Below, in pieces: positions 17,176 to 26,109 of a stretch of DNA of 64,000 nucleotides (the stretch's first letter is position 1; each line of letters starts with the position of its first letter). Position numbers and translations under genes: made by a program. Source of the DNA: Streptomyces sp. NRRL S-87 (GTDB lineage Bacteria; Actinomycetota; Actinomycetes; Streptomycetales; Streptomycetaceae); assembly GCF_000719335.1 (NCBI RefSeq), contig NZ_JOGB01000037.1:20670-84669 (forward strand). Reading direction: 5' to 3'. The notes below the pieces were generated by a model, which saw nothing but the letters and a program-made list of their open reading frames with translations, was not told the origin of the DNA and did not search any database.

Positions 17176-18153
17176 CTAGGCCAGCCGCACGCGCGGGTCG
17201 ATGAACGCGTACAGGGCGTCCACGATGATGTTGAAGAGCAGGATCATGGCGGCGCCGAAGAGCATCACGCCCAGCAGCAGCGGCAGGTCGGAGTCGGTCA
17301 CGGCGTGCACCGAGAGGTTGCCCAGGCCCGTGAGGCCGAAGGTGTACTCGGTGATGATCGCGCCGCCGAGCAGACTGCCCAGGTCGATGCCGAAGATGGT
17401 GATGATCGGTACGAGGGAGCCGCGCCAGGCGTAGCGGAAGAACACGTACCGGCCGGACATGCCCTTCGCGCGGGCGGTCTTCACGTGCTCCTCCTGGAGC
17501 TGCTCGACCATCGTGGAGCGCGCCATGCGGGTGTAGTTGCCGGTGAAGATGGTGGACAGGATCACCCACGGCAGCAGCAGGCCGGTGAACCAGGCCACCG
17601 GGTTCTCGGTGAGGTCCGTGTACTTGGGCTCGGGCAGCAGCTCGGTCTGGAAGACCAGCACCGCCAGCGCCATCGGTCCGAGGAAGTAGATCTGCATCGA
17701 GCTCAGGACGAGCGAGCCGCCGCTGAAGACCTTGTCGGTGAGGGTGCCGCGGCGCCAGGCCGAGACCATCCCGGTGCCCAGGCCCACGAGCAGGAAGCAC
17801 ACCGACGAGCCCACGGTCAGCGACAGGGTGACCGGGAAGCGGTCCAGCAGCAGGTCCCAGACCGGCTCGCTCTTGGCGAACGAGTAGCCGAAGCACGGTG
17901 CGGGGCACGGCCCGAGGTCGAAGTCGCGGCCGGCGAACAGGCCCTTGAGGAACTCCCAGTACTGGACCGGGACCGGTTCGTCGATGCCGAGGTTCTTGTG
18001 GATCACCGCGAGCGCGTCCGGCGTGCAGGTCTTGCCGCAGGCGAGCAGGGCGGGGTCGTGCGGGATCGCGAAGAAGAGGTAGAAGGTGAAGACGCTGATC
18101 AGCAGCAGGATCACGACGGAGCCGAGGGTCCGGCGGATGAGGAAGCGCAGCAT
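17176..18153 (-). CDS. bldKC: BldKC-like peptide ABC transporter permease (DppB type)
   Basis: A 325-residue permease. The start Met is that of MLRFLIRRTLGSVVILLL, the typical DppB-type opening; an in-frame Met 22 codons upstream gives only an Arg/Pro-rich tail. An extracytoplasmic loop after the first helix carries four cysteines (ACGKTC and GPCPAPC), which could form disulphides and is longer than in the other DppB-type permease of this window. EAA-type loop EEHVKTARAKGMSGRYV is followed by the conserved DPRVRLA end. The gene lies 79 bases downstream of the lipoprotein gene. Confidence 0.85.
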   Translation of the reverse strand: MLRFLIRRTLGSVVILLLISVFTFYLFFAIPHDPALLACGKTCTPDALAVIHKNLGIDEPVPVQYWEFLKGLFAGRDFDLGPCPAPCFGYSFAKSEPVWDLLLDRFPVTLSLTVGSSVCFLLVGLGTGMVSAWRRGTLTDKVFSGGSLVLSSMQIYFLGPMALAVLVFQTELLPEPKYTDLTENPVAWFTGLLLPWVILSTIFTGNYTRMARSTMVEQLQEEHVKTARAKGMSGRYVFFRYAWRGSLVPIITIFGIDLGSLLGGAIITEYTFGLTGLGNLSVHAVTDSDLPLLLGVMLFGAAMILLFNIIVDALYAFIDPRVRLA

Positions 18154-18232
18154 GGTGGTCGGCAGCTCCCGGCGGCGGCGGTGGGCGGAGGGGGGTGGCG
18201 GGGCGGCCGGGGCGGCCACCCCGCCGGGAGCC

Positions 18233-20041
18233 TTACTTCAGGAAGAGCTTGCGCGGGTCGATGCCGCCGATGACGTCGTCGTAGACGACGCCGCCGACGC
18301 CCGAGCCGGCGATCTGCACCTGCTTGTAGTAGCCGGTGGGCACGACGTTGACCACCTCGGAGAGCAGGTACTCGTTGACCTTGTTCCACTCCTTGGCGGC
18401 CTGGACGGCGTCCGTGATCCCGTTGATCCGGTCGATGTCCGCGTTCACCTTGGGGTCGTTGACCTGCGAGTAGTTCTGCGCGCCGTCCTGGATCTGGCGG
18501 CCGTCGTACAGCGGCGGGATGACGGTGGAGGCCGAGGGCCAGTCCGCGCCCCAGGCGGTGTGGAAGATGTCGTACTTGTTGTTCACCTTGCTGATGACGT
18601 CGTAGTACGTGTCCTTCGGGATCTCCTGGCGCTGGACGTCGAAGCCGGCCTTCTTCAGGCCCTCGGCCATCGCGTTGGAGTACTGCTGGCCCTCGGGGGT
18701 GTTGATGTAGCCGAAGGTCAGCTTCAGACCGGTCTTGCCGGCCTCCTCCAGGAGCTTCTTGGCCTTCGCCGGGTCACCCGCCGGCTTCTTCTTCTTGCCG
18801 AACGGGTCGGACTCGGCGTAGCCGCTGACGGTCGGCGAGATCAGGCCGCCCGCGATGGCCATGGCGTCCTCGCCGCCGTACGCGCGGACGAAGGGCGAGA
18901 CCGGCAGCGCGTAGGCGATGGCCCGGCGCACCCGGACGTCCTTGAGCTCCGGCTTGCTCGTGTTGATGTTCATCTGGCCGACGTACGGCTGGAAGCCGTC
19001 CACCGAGCGGGCCTTGAGCTTGGCGTCCGCGTGCAGCTTGGCCAGGTTGGTGGCGTCCACCTGGTTGGTGAAGCTGAGGGCGGTGCGGTTCTCGCCGGTG
19101 TCCGCGATGAGGCGGCGGCTGGAGTCCTCGTACTGGTGGTTGAAGGTGATGTCGAACTCGTCCACGTACGCGGTGCGGATCGGGTCCGTCCTCGGGTCCC
19201 AGTTCTCGTTGCGCACGAGCGTCATGGACTTGTCGGCCTTGAATTCCTTGATCTTGTACGGGCCCGTGGTGACGGGGGCCTTGTCGTACGCCTTCTGCGT
19301 GTCGCCCTTCATGGAGACGACGCTGTAGCCGGCCATGGCCAGGGCGTAGGGCAGGTCGCCCTTGGGCTTGGCGAAGTGGAAGACGATCGTCTTGTCGTCC
19401 GGGGTGTCCAGGACGGACGCGGGCAGGTGGGCCCCCTTGTACGGGCCGTCCGGCAGCAGCTTGCGGTACTCGGCGCCCGGCTTGTCGGCCATCCACTGCT
19501 GGACGTACGTCGGGCCCTCGGTGATGACCTGGGAGAACAGCCGCTCGAAGGTGTGGCGGACGTCCTTGGCGGTGATGGGCGTGCCGTCGGCGAACTTGAT
19601 GCCGTCCTTGAGGGTGTACTTCCACGTCCGGCCGCCGTCGGAGGGCGTGCCGCTGTCGGTGGCCAGGTCGCCGACCACGGTGTGGCCCTTGCCGGTCGCG
19701 TCGGCCTTGTAGCCCGTCAGGCCGCGGTGGATCAGCTGGGACAGCACCATCTCGTCGGACACGTAGATCTGGCCCGGGTCGAGGTGCGCGAAGCTGTCGC
19801 GCTGGAACACTCTCAGCGTTCCGCCCGTCTTGGCGCCCGAGACCGCGGGGGCCGGGCCCGTGGAGTCGGCCGCCGTGCCGAACTTGATCTGGGCCTGCTG
19901 GCGCTGGGCGTTGTCCTTGTCCTTGGCGCCGTCGTCGCCGTCGTCCCCGCCGCCGCTGCCGCCGCAGCCGGTGAGCGCGAGCGCTCCGGCGGCGATCACC
20001 GTGATGGCGGCGTACGCCCTGCGTCCACCTTGAGGAGTCAC
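18233..20041 (-). CDS. bldKB: BldKB-like peptide-binding lipoprotein
   Basis: A 602-residue extracytoplasmic solute-binding lipoprotein (SBP family 5), close to the length I recall for S. coelicolor BldKB. A short GTG-initiated signal peptide ends in lipobox LALTGC with the acylated cysteine at residue 26, followed by a Gly/Asp-rich linker. Family features include LKDGIKFADGTPITAKDVRH near residue 150. The GTG start was chosen because it gives a proper signal peptide with AGGTGGA upstream; longer in-frame versions do not. Position between two permease genes is the hallmark of bldK order and differs from the importer at the left of the window, where the lipoprotein comes first. Confidence 0.86.
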   Translation of the reverse strand: MTPQGGRRAYAAITVIAAGALALTGCGGSGGGDDGDDGAKDKDNAQRQQAQIKFGTAADSTGPAPAVSGAKTGGTLRVFQRDSFAHLDPGQIYVSDEMVLSQLIHRGLTGYKADATGKGHTVVGDLATDSGTPSDGGRTWKYTLKDGIKFADGTPITAKDVRHTFERLFSQVITEGPTYVQQWMADKPGAEYRKLLPDGPYKGAHLPASVLDTPDDKTIVFHFAKPKGDLPYALAMAGYSVVSMKGDTQKAYDKAPVTTGPYKIKEFKADKSMTLVRNENWDPRTDPIRTAYVDEFDITFNHQYEDSSRRLIADTGENRTALSFTNQVDATNLAKLHADAKLKARSVDGFQPYVGQMNINTSKPELKDVRVRRAIAYALPVSPFVRAYGGEDAMAIAGGLISPTVSGYAESDPFGKKKKPAGDPAKAKKLLEEAGKTGLKLTFGYINTPEGQQYSNAMAEGLKKAGFDVQRQEIPKDTYYDVISKVNNKYDIFHTAWGADWPSASTVIPPLYDGRQIQDGAQNYSQVNDPKVNADIDRINGITDAVQAAKEWNKVNEYLLSEVVNVVPTGYYKQVQIAGSGVGGVVYDDVIGGIDPRKLFLK

Positions 20042-20160
20042 TGGTTCCACCTGTCCGTCCGTCGTCGTCGAGGGATCTAGGGGTGTGCGTGTGACGTGGG
20101 CCGACCCGGTCCGGGGCGGGCGGGCGCCCGTCCGGCGGTCGGGTCGGCGCCCGGCGCCGG

Positions 20161-21189
20161 CTAGCGCGCGGCCTTGGGATCGAAGGCGTCCCGGACCGAG
20201 TCGCCGAGCAGGTTGAAGGCCACGATGAAGACGATCATCGCGACGCCGGGGAAGAACATGTACGTCAGGTCGCCCTCGTAGACGGACGCCGCCTTGGCGA
20301 ACATCGCGCCCCAGTCCGGGGTGGGTTCGACCACCCCGACGCCGAGGAAGGACAGGCCCGCCTCCGCGGTGACGAAGTTGGGCAGCATGAAGGTGCCCTG
20401 GACGAGGATCGGCGTGACGAGGTTCGGCAGGATCTCCCTGCGGATGATCCGCCAGGGCGAGGCGCCGCTGACCTTGGCGGCCTCGATGAACTCCCGCTCC
20501 CGCAGGGTCAGCGTCGTGCCCCGCAGCAGGCGGGCCAGGCCCATCCAGCCGAGGAACCACTGCACGGCGATGAGCGCGACCACGCGCACGTACGTCGGTG
20601 TCTCGTCGCGCGGGTCGACGAAGAGCGAGACCACGACCGGCATGGACGCGATGAAGAACAGCTGCGCCGGGAAGGCCAGCAGCAGGTCGATCGTGCGGCC
20701 GATCCAGTAGTCCGTACGGCCGCCCAGGTAGCCGGCGGCCACGCCGAGCAGGATGCCGGTGAGCACGGTGGCCACGGTCACCGCCAGCGAGATCATCAGC
20801 GAGGTGCGGATCCCGTAGAGCAGCTTGGTGAACACGTCGTAGCCGTTGCCGGGTTCGAGCCCGAACCAGAACTCGGAGCTGATCCCCCCGTTGGGCCCGA
20901 CCGGCGTGCCGGCGCTGTCGAACAGGTCCATGCGCTCGTCGGCCCAGACGGTGTACGGGTCCTTGCCGTACAGCGCGGAGATGACCGGCGCCAGCAGGCC
21001 GACGGCGAAGAAGAACAGCACCACGTACGCCGAGACGACTCCGGTGCGGTCGCGGCGGAACCGCCGCCACATGAGCTGCCCGGGCGAGCGCCCGGCGAGC
21101 TCCCGGGCCCCCGCGGGGTCGACGGGCGCGAGCGGATCCTGTGGAGGCGTCGAGGACGCTCCGGGTAAGGCTTGGGAAGGACTCGACAT
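20161..21189 (-). CDS. bldKA: BldKA-like peptide ABC transporter permease (DppC type)
   Basis: A 342-residue permease and first gene of the operon. After a 35-residue hydrophilic tail comes the DppC-type segment MWRRFRRDRTGVVSAYVVLF, a 70-residue extracytoplasmic loop, and five more hydrophobic helices. The EAA-type loop is EFIEAAKVSGASPWRII. It ends DSVRDAFDPKAAR. The start at this Met follows from homology. A 119-base gap separates it from bldKB. The upstream region holds several inverted repeats that are candidate operators, fitting the heavy developmental control known for bldK. Confidence 0.85.
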   Translation of the reverse strand: MSSPSQALPGASSTPPQDPLAPVDPAGARELAGRSPGQLMWRRFRRDRTGVVSAYVVLFFFAVGLLAPVISALYGKDPYTVWADERMDLFDSAGTPVGPNGGISSEFWFGLEPGNGYDVFTKLLYGIRTSLMISLAVTVATVLTGILLGVAAGYLGGRTDYWIGRTIDLLLAFPAQLFFIASMPVVVSLFVDPRDETPTYVRVVALIAVQWFLGWMGLARLLRGTTLTLREREFIEAAKVSGASPWRIIRREILPNLVTPILVQGTFMLPNFVTAEAGLSFLGVGVVEPTPDWGAMFAKAASVYEGDLTYMFFPGVAMIVFIVAFNLLGDSVRDAFDPKAAR

Positions 21190-21277
21190 CGCCGGCGGCT
21201 CCCCGCGGTCGGTGTGGGAATTGAGCGGAACTCTCTTCACGCGGAGCGGGCCAGTCAAGGGGGGCGGACAGGTTGGG

Positions 21278-21293
21278 TGTGGCGAACGCCACA
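21278..21293. promoter_or_regulatory. Perfect inverted repeat upstream of bldKA
   Basis: Arms TGTGGCG and CGCCACA flank AA, about 90 bases before the bldKA start. The size and symmetry fit a dimeric regulator site. It is not a clean match to the AdpA consensus I remember, so the binding protein is unknown. Confidence 0.5.
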
Positions 21294-21357
21294 ACTTGAG
21301 GAAAGGGTGCTCCGATCGCCGCCGTAATGTGCTTGACGGAGCGTCAGGCCATGCGGA

Positions 21358-21378
21358 CATGGGCGATAAATACCCATG
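21358..21378. promoter_or_regulatory. Inverted repeat in an A+T-rich patch upstream of bldKA
   Basis: Arms CATGGG and CCCATG are separated by nine A+T-rich bases. It lies about 170 bases upstream of the bldKA start, where a promoter or activator site would be expected. Function is inferred. Confidence 0.4.
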
Positions 21379-21733
21379 AAGTTCGTTAACACGCAGGCAA
21401 CTTGACTGTCGCAACACCGATATACGGACCGGCGAACCTGGACAGCGTACGGCCGTGCGGGTGCCGTCGGCCGACCGGGAGGTGCGAACCGCCCGGTCGG
21501 CCATCCGCGCGCCGCCGTCCGCAACCGCGCGCCCCCTCCGCTCCAGCGCCATGCGCCCCCTCGTGCACCCGTGCTCCGACGGATGTCCGGCCACGGATAG
21601 CTATGATCCGTAGCGCATGGTGGGTATGACTCCGCCACGTGCGACTTCCACGGGCGGCTCGTGCGCCCGTGGCGAGCCGCCGCGCGTCATGAACGCTGTC
21701 CGGGTCCGTGAACAGATGTGGAGGTGAACCGCC

Positions 21734-21928
21734 GTGGCACTCTCGATTTCGGCGGTGGTGCTGCTGGCGATCATCGTCTTCCTGCTGGTCCGCAAGTCGG
21801 GCCTGAAGGCGGGTCACGCATTCGTCTGCATGCTCCTCGGGTTCTACCTCGCCAGCTCCACCATCGCCCCGACCGTCCGCGAACTCACCACGAACGTGGC
21901 GGGCATGATCAGCGGCCTGAAGTTCTGA
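21734..21928 (+). CDS. Small two-helix membrane protein
   Basis: A 64-residue protein with a GTG start preceded by a strong ribosome-binding site GGAGGT (21720-21725). Two hydrophobic segments are visible: SISAVVLLAIIVFLLV near the N-terminus and AFVCMLLGFYLASS in the middle, separated by RKSGLKAGH. The C-terminal 20 residues are amphipathic. It lies 24 bases upstream of mshB. I recall similar short proteins beside mshB in other streptomycetes, but no function is known to me. It could be a membrane-anchored peptide rather than an enzyme. Confidence 0.8.
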   Translation: MALSISAVVLLAIIVFLLVRKSGLKAGHAFVCMLLGFYLASSTIAPTVRELTTNVAGMISGLKF

Positions 21929-21952
21929 GGTCCGCCTCGTAGGCTGTTCTCC

Positions 21953-22846
21953 ATGAACGGTCTTCCCGCCCGGCGCATGCTGCTGGTGCACGCGCACCCC
22001 GACGACGAGTCGATCAACAACGGCGTCACCATGGCCAAGTACGCGGCCGAAGGCGCGCACGTCGCGCTGGTGACCTGCACCCTGGGCGAGGAGGGCGAGG
22101 TCATCCCGGCCGAGCTGGCCCACCTGGCGGCCGACCGGGACGACACCCTCGGCGCGCACCGGGTCGGCGAACTGGCCGCGGCCATGGCCGAACTCGGCGT
22201 CACCGACCACGGCTTCCTGGGCGGGCCGGGGCGCTTCCGCGACTCCGGGATGATGGGCGTCGCGCAGAACCGGCGCCCCGGTGCGTTCTGGAACACCGAC
22301 GTGGACGACGCCGCCCCGTACCTCGTCGAGGTGATCCGCCGGATCCGCCCCCAGGTGCTCGTCACGTACGACCCCCACGGCGGCTACGGCCACCCCGACC
22401 ACATCCAGGCGCACCGCGTCGCCATGCGCGCGGCGGAACTCGCCGCCGAGAAGGCCTTCCGGCGCGACCTGGGGGAGGCGCACGAGATCGCCAAGATCTA
22501 CTGGAACCGCATTCCGCGCTCCGTGGTCGAGGCCGGCTTCGAGCGGTTGCGGGCAAAGGGTCAGGAATCCCCTATGCCGGGCATCGCGGCCGTGGAGGAC
22601 GTACCGGGAGTCGTGGACGACGACCGCATCACCGCCGAGATCGGGGGCGCGCAGTACGGCGCCGCCAAGGCGGCCGCCATGCGCGCGCACGGCACGCAGA
22701 TCGCCGTCGACGGCCCCTTCTTCGCGCTCTCCAACGACCTGCTCCAGCCGCTGTTCACCACCGAGTTCTACGAGCTCGCCGTCGGGCGCTCCGGCGCGCC
22801 GGCCGGCGAGCGGGAGCAGGACCTGTTCGCGGGGGTGGACGCGTGA
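21953..22846 (+). CDS. mshB: N-acetyl-glucosaminyl-inositol deacetylase, mycothiol biosynthesis
   Basis: A 297-residue zinc enzyme of the PIG-L/LmbE fold that removes the acetyl group from GlcNAc-inositol in mycothiol synthesis, in the cytoplasm. The metal motif AHPDDE is at residues 14-19 and the second motif GHPDH at 146-150 (His147, His150), matching the MshB pattern. Length is normal. There is no Shine-Dalgarno sequence; TAGGCT ends seven bases before the ATG, so a leaderless transcript is likely in addition to any read-through from the small upstream gene. Its stop overlaps the next gene by GTGA. Presence of mshB is itself evidence for an actinobacterium. Confidence 0.95.
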   Translation: MNGLPARRMLLVHAHPDDESINNGVTMAKYAAEGAHVALVTCTLGEEGEVIPAELAHLAADRDDTLGAHRVGELAAAMAELGVTDHGFLGGPGRFRDSGMMGVAQNRRPGAFWNTDVDDAAPYLVEVIRRIRPQVLVTYDPHGGYGHPDHIQAHRVAMRAAELAAEKAFRRDLGEAHEIAKIYWNRIPRSVVEAGFERLRAKGQESPMPGIAAVEDVPGVVDDDRITAEIGGAQYGAAKAAAMRAHGTQIAVDGPFFALSNDLLQPLFTTEFYELAVGRSGAPAGEREQDLFAGVDA

Positions 22847-23289
22847 GCGGCGGTGGGCGGGCGCGGGCGGGCAGCGGCACGGCCGGCTCCGCGGGTGCGT
22901 CCGGCGGGCCCCGGGCGGGCGGTCAGGGGTGGGCGGCGCCCATCGGCCCCCTCCGCATCCTCCTCGCCCTGGGGCTGCTCGTCCTGGGCGCGCTCGTCGG
23001 GATCGCCGGCGCCCTCGTCGTCGAGGCCTGGCCCCCCGGCGGTCTGGTGCTCGCCCTGCTCGCAAGCCTCGGCTGCTTCATGGGCGCCCGGATCGCCACC
23101 GGCGGTGCGCTCGGCGTCGGCGCGGCGGCCACCGGATGGCTGATCGCGTTCATGTGGCTGTCCGCGCCCCGTGCGGAAGGTGACACCGTGTTCGTTGCCG
23201 GAATCAGCACGTATGTGTACATGGTGGGTGGAATCGTCGCCGCTGTGATCTGCGCCACCCTGCGCGGTACGGTCCACCGTCGGGTTTGA
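22843..23289 (+). CDS. DUF6113-like membrane protein
   Basis: A 148-residue protein whose GTG start overlaps the mshB stop. After a 30-residue Gly/Ala-rich cytoplasmic tail, four hydrophobic segments follow, at about residues 38-60, 65-82, 88-105 and 120-138. I recall an uncharacterised family annotated DUF6113 directly after mshB in streptomycetes; the family name is from memory. No catalytic motif is seen. Co-translation with mshB hints at a link to thiol or envelope homeostasis, but that is speculation. Confidence 0.8.
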   Translation: MSGGGRARAGSGTAGSAGASGGPRAGGQGWAAPIGPLRILLALGLLVLGALVGIAGALVVEAWPPGGLVLALLASLGCFMGARIATGGALGVGAAATGWLIAFMWLSAPRAEGDTVFVAGISTYVYMVGGIVAAVICATLRGTVHRRV

Positions 23290-23507
23290 GCCGTCCGAAC
23301 CGGCAGATGACGTGGCGTTCGGGCCGACGCCGGGTCCGCGTGCGGGGGTTGCGGAGCGCGCCCCCGTGCGCCCCTCCGGCCACCAAGCGGAACCGGGCTT
23401 CACCCAGGGGTCAGTTGCGTTCGCGCAGCGGCCAGTATGGTGGACCGCGCCGCCGAGCTGCCCGCGCACGGTATGACGGGCGGCGGAGCAAACCGGGAGA
23501 ACCTGCC

Positions 23508-25898
23508 TTGAGTCGTGAAACTGACAGTTCGTCCTCCGGGCCCCCGGGCCGCGGCGGAGCCGCCTACCCGTCGGGTACGCCGCCGTACGGATCCCGCCAG
23601 TACGCGTCCACGGACACCGGATCCCGCGATCCGGAGGAGCAAACGATGACTTCGAAGCCCGCGCCGTCCTCCCAGGACGCGGACGAGCCCAAGACCGAGA
23701 CCACGCTGACCACCCGGATCCGCATCAACATCCCGGGTTCGCGTCCGATCCCGCCCGTGGTGGTCCGCAAGCCCGTCTCGTCCGATTCCGCCACCACGGA
23801 CCCGGAACCGGCCGCTGCCTCTGACGCGTCCATGCCCGAGGAGTCCACCGCGGCCCCGGCCCCGGCCGCCGAGCCGAAGGCCGAGGCCAGCGGCTGGTTC
23901 GCCCCGCGCAAGAACCTGGGCCAGGCCCCGGTGCGGCGCCCCGCCCTTCCGGGCCCGGGCGCCGGCCCCGCTGCCACGCCCCCTGCGGGGGGCGCTGACA
24001 ACGGGGGAGAGGACATGAACGGATCGGCACCGGGCGGCCAACGCCCTGGAGCCCCGCGCGCGAGCCTGCCGCAGCGCCCCGTCGGGCGCGCGGGCGCGCC
24101 CGGGGCGCCCCGCACGGGCGCGGCCGGCGGCTTCGGCGCCGGCAGCCCCGGCGCGGGCACCGCGGCGGGCCCGGCGGGCGCCGCGGGCAACGGCTTCGCG
24201 CCCGGCGCACCGGGTCCCGCGGCACCCGGCCCCGGCGCACCGGCGGGCCGACTGCCCGTGCGCGGCCCCGGCGGCCCGGCCGCCGGCCCCGGCGCGCGCG
24301 GTGGCGCCCCCGGACGCCTCGGCCCGGGCGGTCGTCCCGGCGCCCCGGCGGGCCCGGGCGCTCCCGCGGCTCCCGGCAACGACTTCGCGCCCGGCGGCCC
24401 CGCTGCCGGCATGCCCCAGCCCGGTGGGAACTTCGGCCCCGGCGGCCCCGGTGCTCCGGGCGTCCCGGGTGCTCCCGGCGTCCCCGCCGGTCCGGGCATG
24501 CCCGGCGGTCCGGGTGCCCCCGCGGGTCCGGGCGGCTTCGTACCCGGTGGCCCCGGTGCTCCGGGAGTGCCGGGTGCCCCGAGCGCCCCGGCCGGTCCCG
24601 GCGCCGACTTCGGCCCCGGTGGCGACTTCGGCCCCGGCCGCGGTGCCGGCGCCCCGCTGAACGGGGCCGGCCCCGCCGGCCCCACCACGGGTCCCGGGTA
24701 CGGCACGATGCCGGTCGCCCCCCGTGTCGAGGACGAGGCCGCGGCGTACGGCTCGCAGTGGCCCGGCCCGGAGTTCGCCGACGACGCGCCCACCAGTGCC
24801 CTTCCGACGGTCCCGCCGCCGGGACCGCAGGGCCCCCGGCCGGGGGTCCCGCAGGCGGTCCCGCAGTCCGGTCCCGACGTGGACAACCCCGCCCTGACGA
24901 CGCCCGGGCAGCCGCCCCGGCGCCCGATGCCCAAGGCCAAGAAGGCGGCGGCGGCCCGCAAGGGCGGCTCCAAGATCGTGCTGGCCTGCTCCGGCGTGGT
25001 GGCCCTGCTCGGCGTCGCGTACGGCGCCGGCCTGCTGCTCAACCACTCCGACGTGCCCAAGGGCACCACGGTGCTCGGCGTCGACATCGGCGGCACCAAG
25101 GAGGAGGCGCTCGGCCGTCTCGACGAGGCCTTCGGCACCCGTGCCACCACCCCGATCCGGCTCACGGTCGGCGGCAAGCAGGTCGAGCTCCGGCCCGAGC
25201 GGGCCGGCCTGACGCTCGACGCGCAGACCACCGTCCGCAACGCCGAGGGCAGCGACTACAACCCGCTGTCCGTCATCGGCTCGCTGTTCGGCAACGACCG
25301 CGTCGCCGAGCCGGTCCTGCCGGTCGACGACGAGAAGCTGCTGGCCGCCCTCACCGACCTCGCGGGCTCGGCCGGTTCCGTCGTCGAGGGCACGATCAAG
25401 TTCGAGCCGAACAAGGTGACGGCGGTCCCCGGCAAGGCCGGCACGACCCTCGACGTCGACAAGTCGGCCGCGGCCGTCAAGGCGGCGTTCCGGACCCAGT
25501 TGGAGACCGGCAAGGCCCCCGCCGTGGAGCTGCCCGTCACCACCAGGGAGCCGGTCGTCGACCAGGCCGAGCTGGACCGGATGATGGAGGCGTTCGCCAA
25601 GCCCGCCATGTCCGCCCAGGTGGTCATCAAGGCGGGCCCGAAGTCCATCCCGTTCGGCCCCGCCCGCTCCCTGCCCAAGATCCTCGGCGTCAAGGTCGTG
25701 GACGGGCACCTGGAGGAGACGTACGACCTGGAGGCCCTCAAGGAGCTGTACGGGGACACCTTCGACGGCGTCCTGATCACGCGCGCCGAAGGGAAGACCC
25801 CGGTCACCCCGCAGGACGTGGTGGTGGCGCTCCGCAAGGCCCTGCACGGCAAGACCGCAGCGGAGCGGGTCGGCGTCATCGAGACCGACCCGAGCTGA
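23508..25898 (+). CDS. Collagen-like, peptidoglycan-binding-domain membrane protein
   Basis: A 796-residue protein if read from TTG at 23508 (GGGAGA upstream). An ATG at 23646 with a better GGAGGAG site would give 750 residues; I prefer the longer form because I remember conserved N-termini of this kind. Layout from the TTG start: hydrophilic N-terminus with TRIRINIPGSRPIPPVV; a Gly/Pro/Ala-rich region of about 210 residues (178-390), partly GxP collagen-like; a basic stretch; one transmembrane helix at about 488-508; then an extracellular C-terminal domain. That domain has two repeats beginning KGTTVLGVDIGGTKEEALGRL, typical of the putative peptidoglycan-binding domain next to VanW-type proteins. 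A cell-wall role is likely. Confidence 0.8.
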   Translation: MSRETDSSSSGPPGRGGAAYPSGTPPYGSRQYASTDTGSRDPEEQTMTSKPAPSSQDADEPKTETTLTTRIRINIPGSRPIPPVVVRKPVSSDSATTDPEPAAASDASMPEESTAAPAPAAEPKAEASGWFAPRKNLGQAPVRRPALPGPGAGPAATPPAGGADNGGEDMNGSAPGGQRPGAPRASLPQRPVGRAGAPGAPRTGAAGGFGAGSPGAGTAAGPAGAAGNGFAPGAPGPAAPGPGAPAGRLPVRGPGGPAAGPGARGGAPGRLGPGGRPGAPAGPGAPAAPGNDFAPGGPAAGMPQPGGNFGPGGPGAPGVPGAPGVPAGPGMPGGPGAPAGPGGFVPGGPGAPGVPGAPSAPAGPGADFGPGGDFGPGRGAGAPLNGAGPAGPTTGPGYGTMPVAPRVEDEAAAYGSQWPGPEFADDAPTSALPTVPPPGPQGPRPGVPQAVPQSGPDVDNPALTTPGQPPRRPMPKAKKAAAARKGGSKIVLACSGVVALLGVAYGAGLLLNHSDVPKGTTVLGVDIGGTKEEALGRLDEAFGTRATTPIRLTVGGKQVELRPERAGLTLDAQTTVRNAEGSDYNPLSVIGSLFGNDRVAEPVLPVDDEKLLAALTDLAGSAGSVVEGTIKFEPNKVTAVPGKAGTTLDVDKSAAAVKAAFRTQLETGKAPAVELPVTTREPVVDQAELDRMMEAFAKPAMSAQVVIKAGPKSIPFGPARSLPKILGVKVVDGHLEETYDLEALKELYGDTFDGVLITRAEGKTPVTPQDVVVALRKALHGKTAAERVGVIETDPS

Positions 25899-25900
25899 CC

Positions 25901-25925
25901 CACGCACCACGCACCACGCACCACG
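25901..25925 (+). repeat. Tandem 7-bp repeat
   Basis: CACGCAC is repeated three times with a partial fourth copy, directly after the stop of the collagen-like gene. It is probably slippage DNA with no function. Confidence 0.85.
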
Positions 25926-25972
25926 GGGCGGCCCCCGCACGGCCACGGCCCACGGCCGCGCACCGTACGACA

Positions 25973-26001
25973 GAGCCCCCGCCGGCACCCGGCGGGGGCT
26001 C
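25973..26001 (+). terminator. Hairpin terminator after the collagen-like protein gene
   Basis: Twelve-base perfect arms GAGCCCCCGCCG and CGGCGGGGGCTC enclose a five-base loop, 75 bases after the stop codon. There is no U-tract, as is common in streptomycetes. It separates this gene from the ABC/two-component operon. Confidence 0.75.
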
Positions 26002-26032
26002 CGCCGTGCGCACCGGCAGGCCGTCACCCCGT

Positions 26033-26054
26033 CGGCATGACATCTGTCATGCCG
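26033..26054. promoter_or_regulatory. Perfect 10-bp palindrome upstream of the ABC/two-component operon
   Basis: Arms CGGCATGACA and TGTCATGCCG flank the dinucleotide TC, 55 bases before the operon's first ATG. The core TGACA-N2-TGTCA is a typical dimeric response-regulator or TetR-type site. The obvious candidate ligand is the LuxR-family regulator encoded by the last gene of the same operon. No other perfect repeat of this quality was seen nearby. Confidence 0.65.
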
Positions 26055-26109
26055 GACCGACGACGCCCGACACTGCCGCCGGGACCCCTCCGCGGGCGAG
26101 TCTTGGGCC

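Larger units (their letters stand above)
21190..21733. other. Divergent control region between bldKA and the small membrane protein gene
   Basis: These 544 bases contain no convincing gene. The 200 bases nearest bldKA are comparatively A+T-rich and carry three inverted repeats, including 5-base arms TGACG/CGTCA at 21334-21346. Near the rightward gene a -10-like TATGAT occurs at 21602-21607 without a good -35. The middle is ordinary high-GC DNA. Confidence 0.6.
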
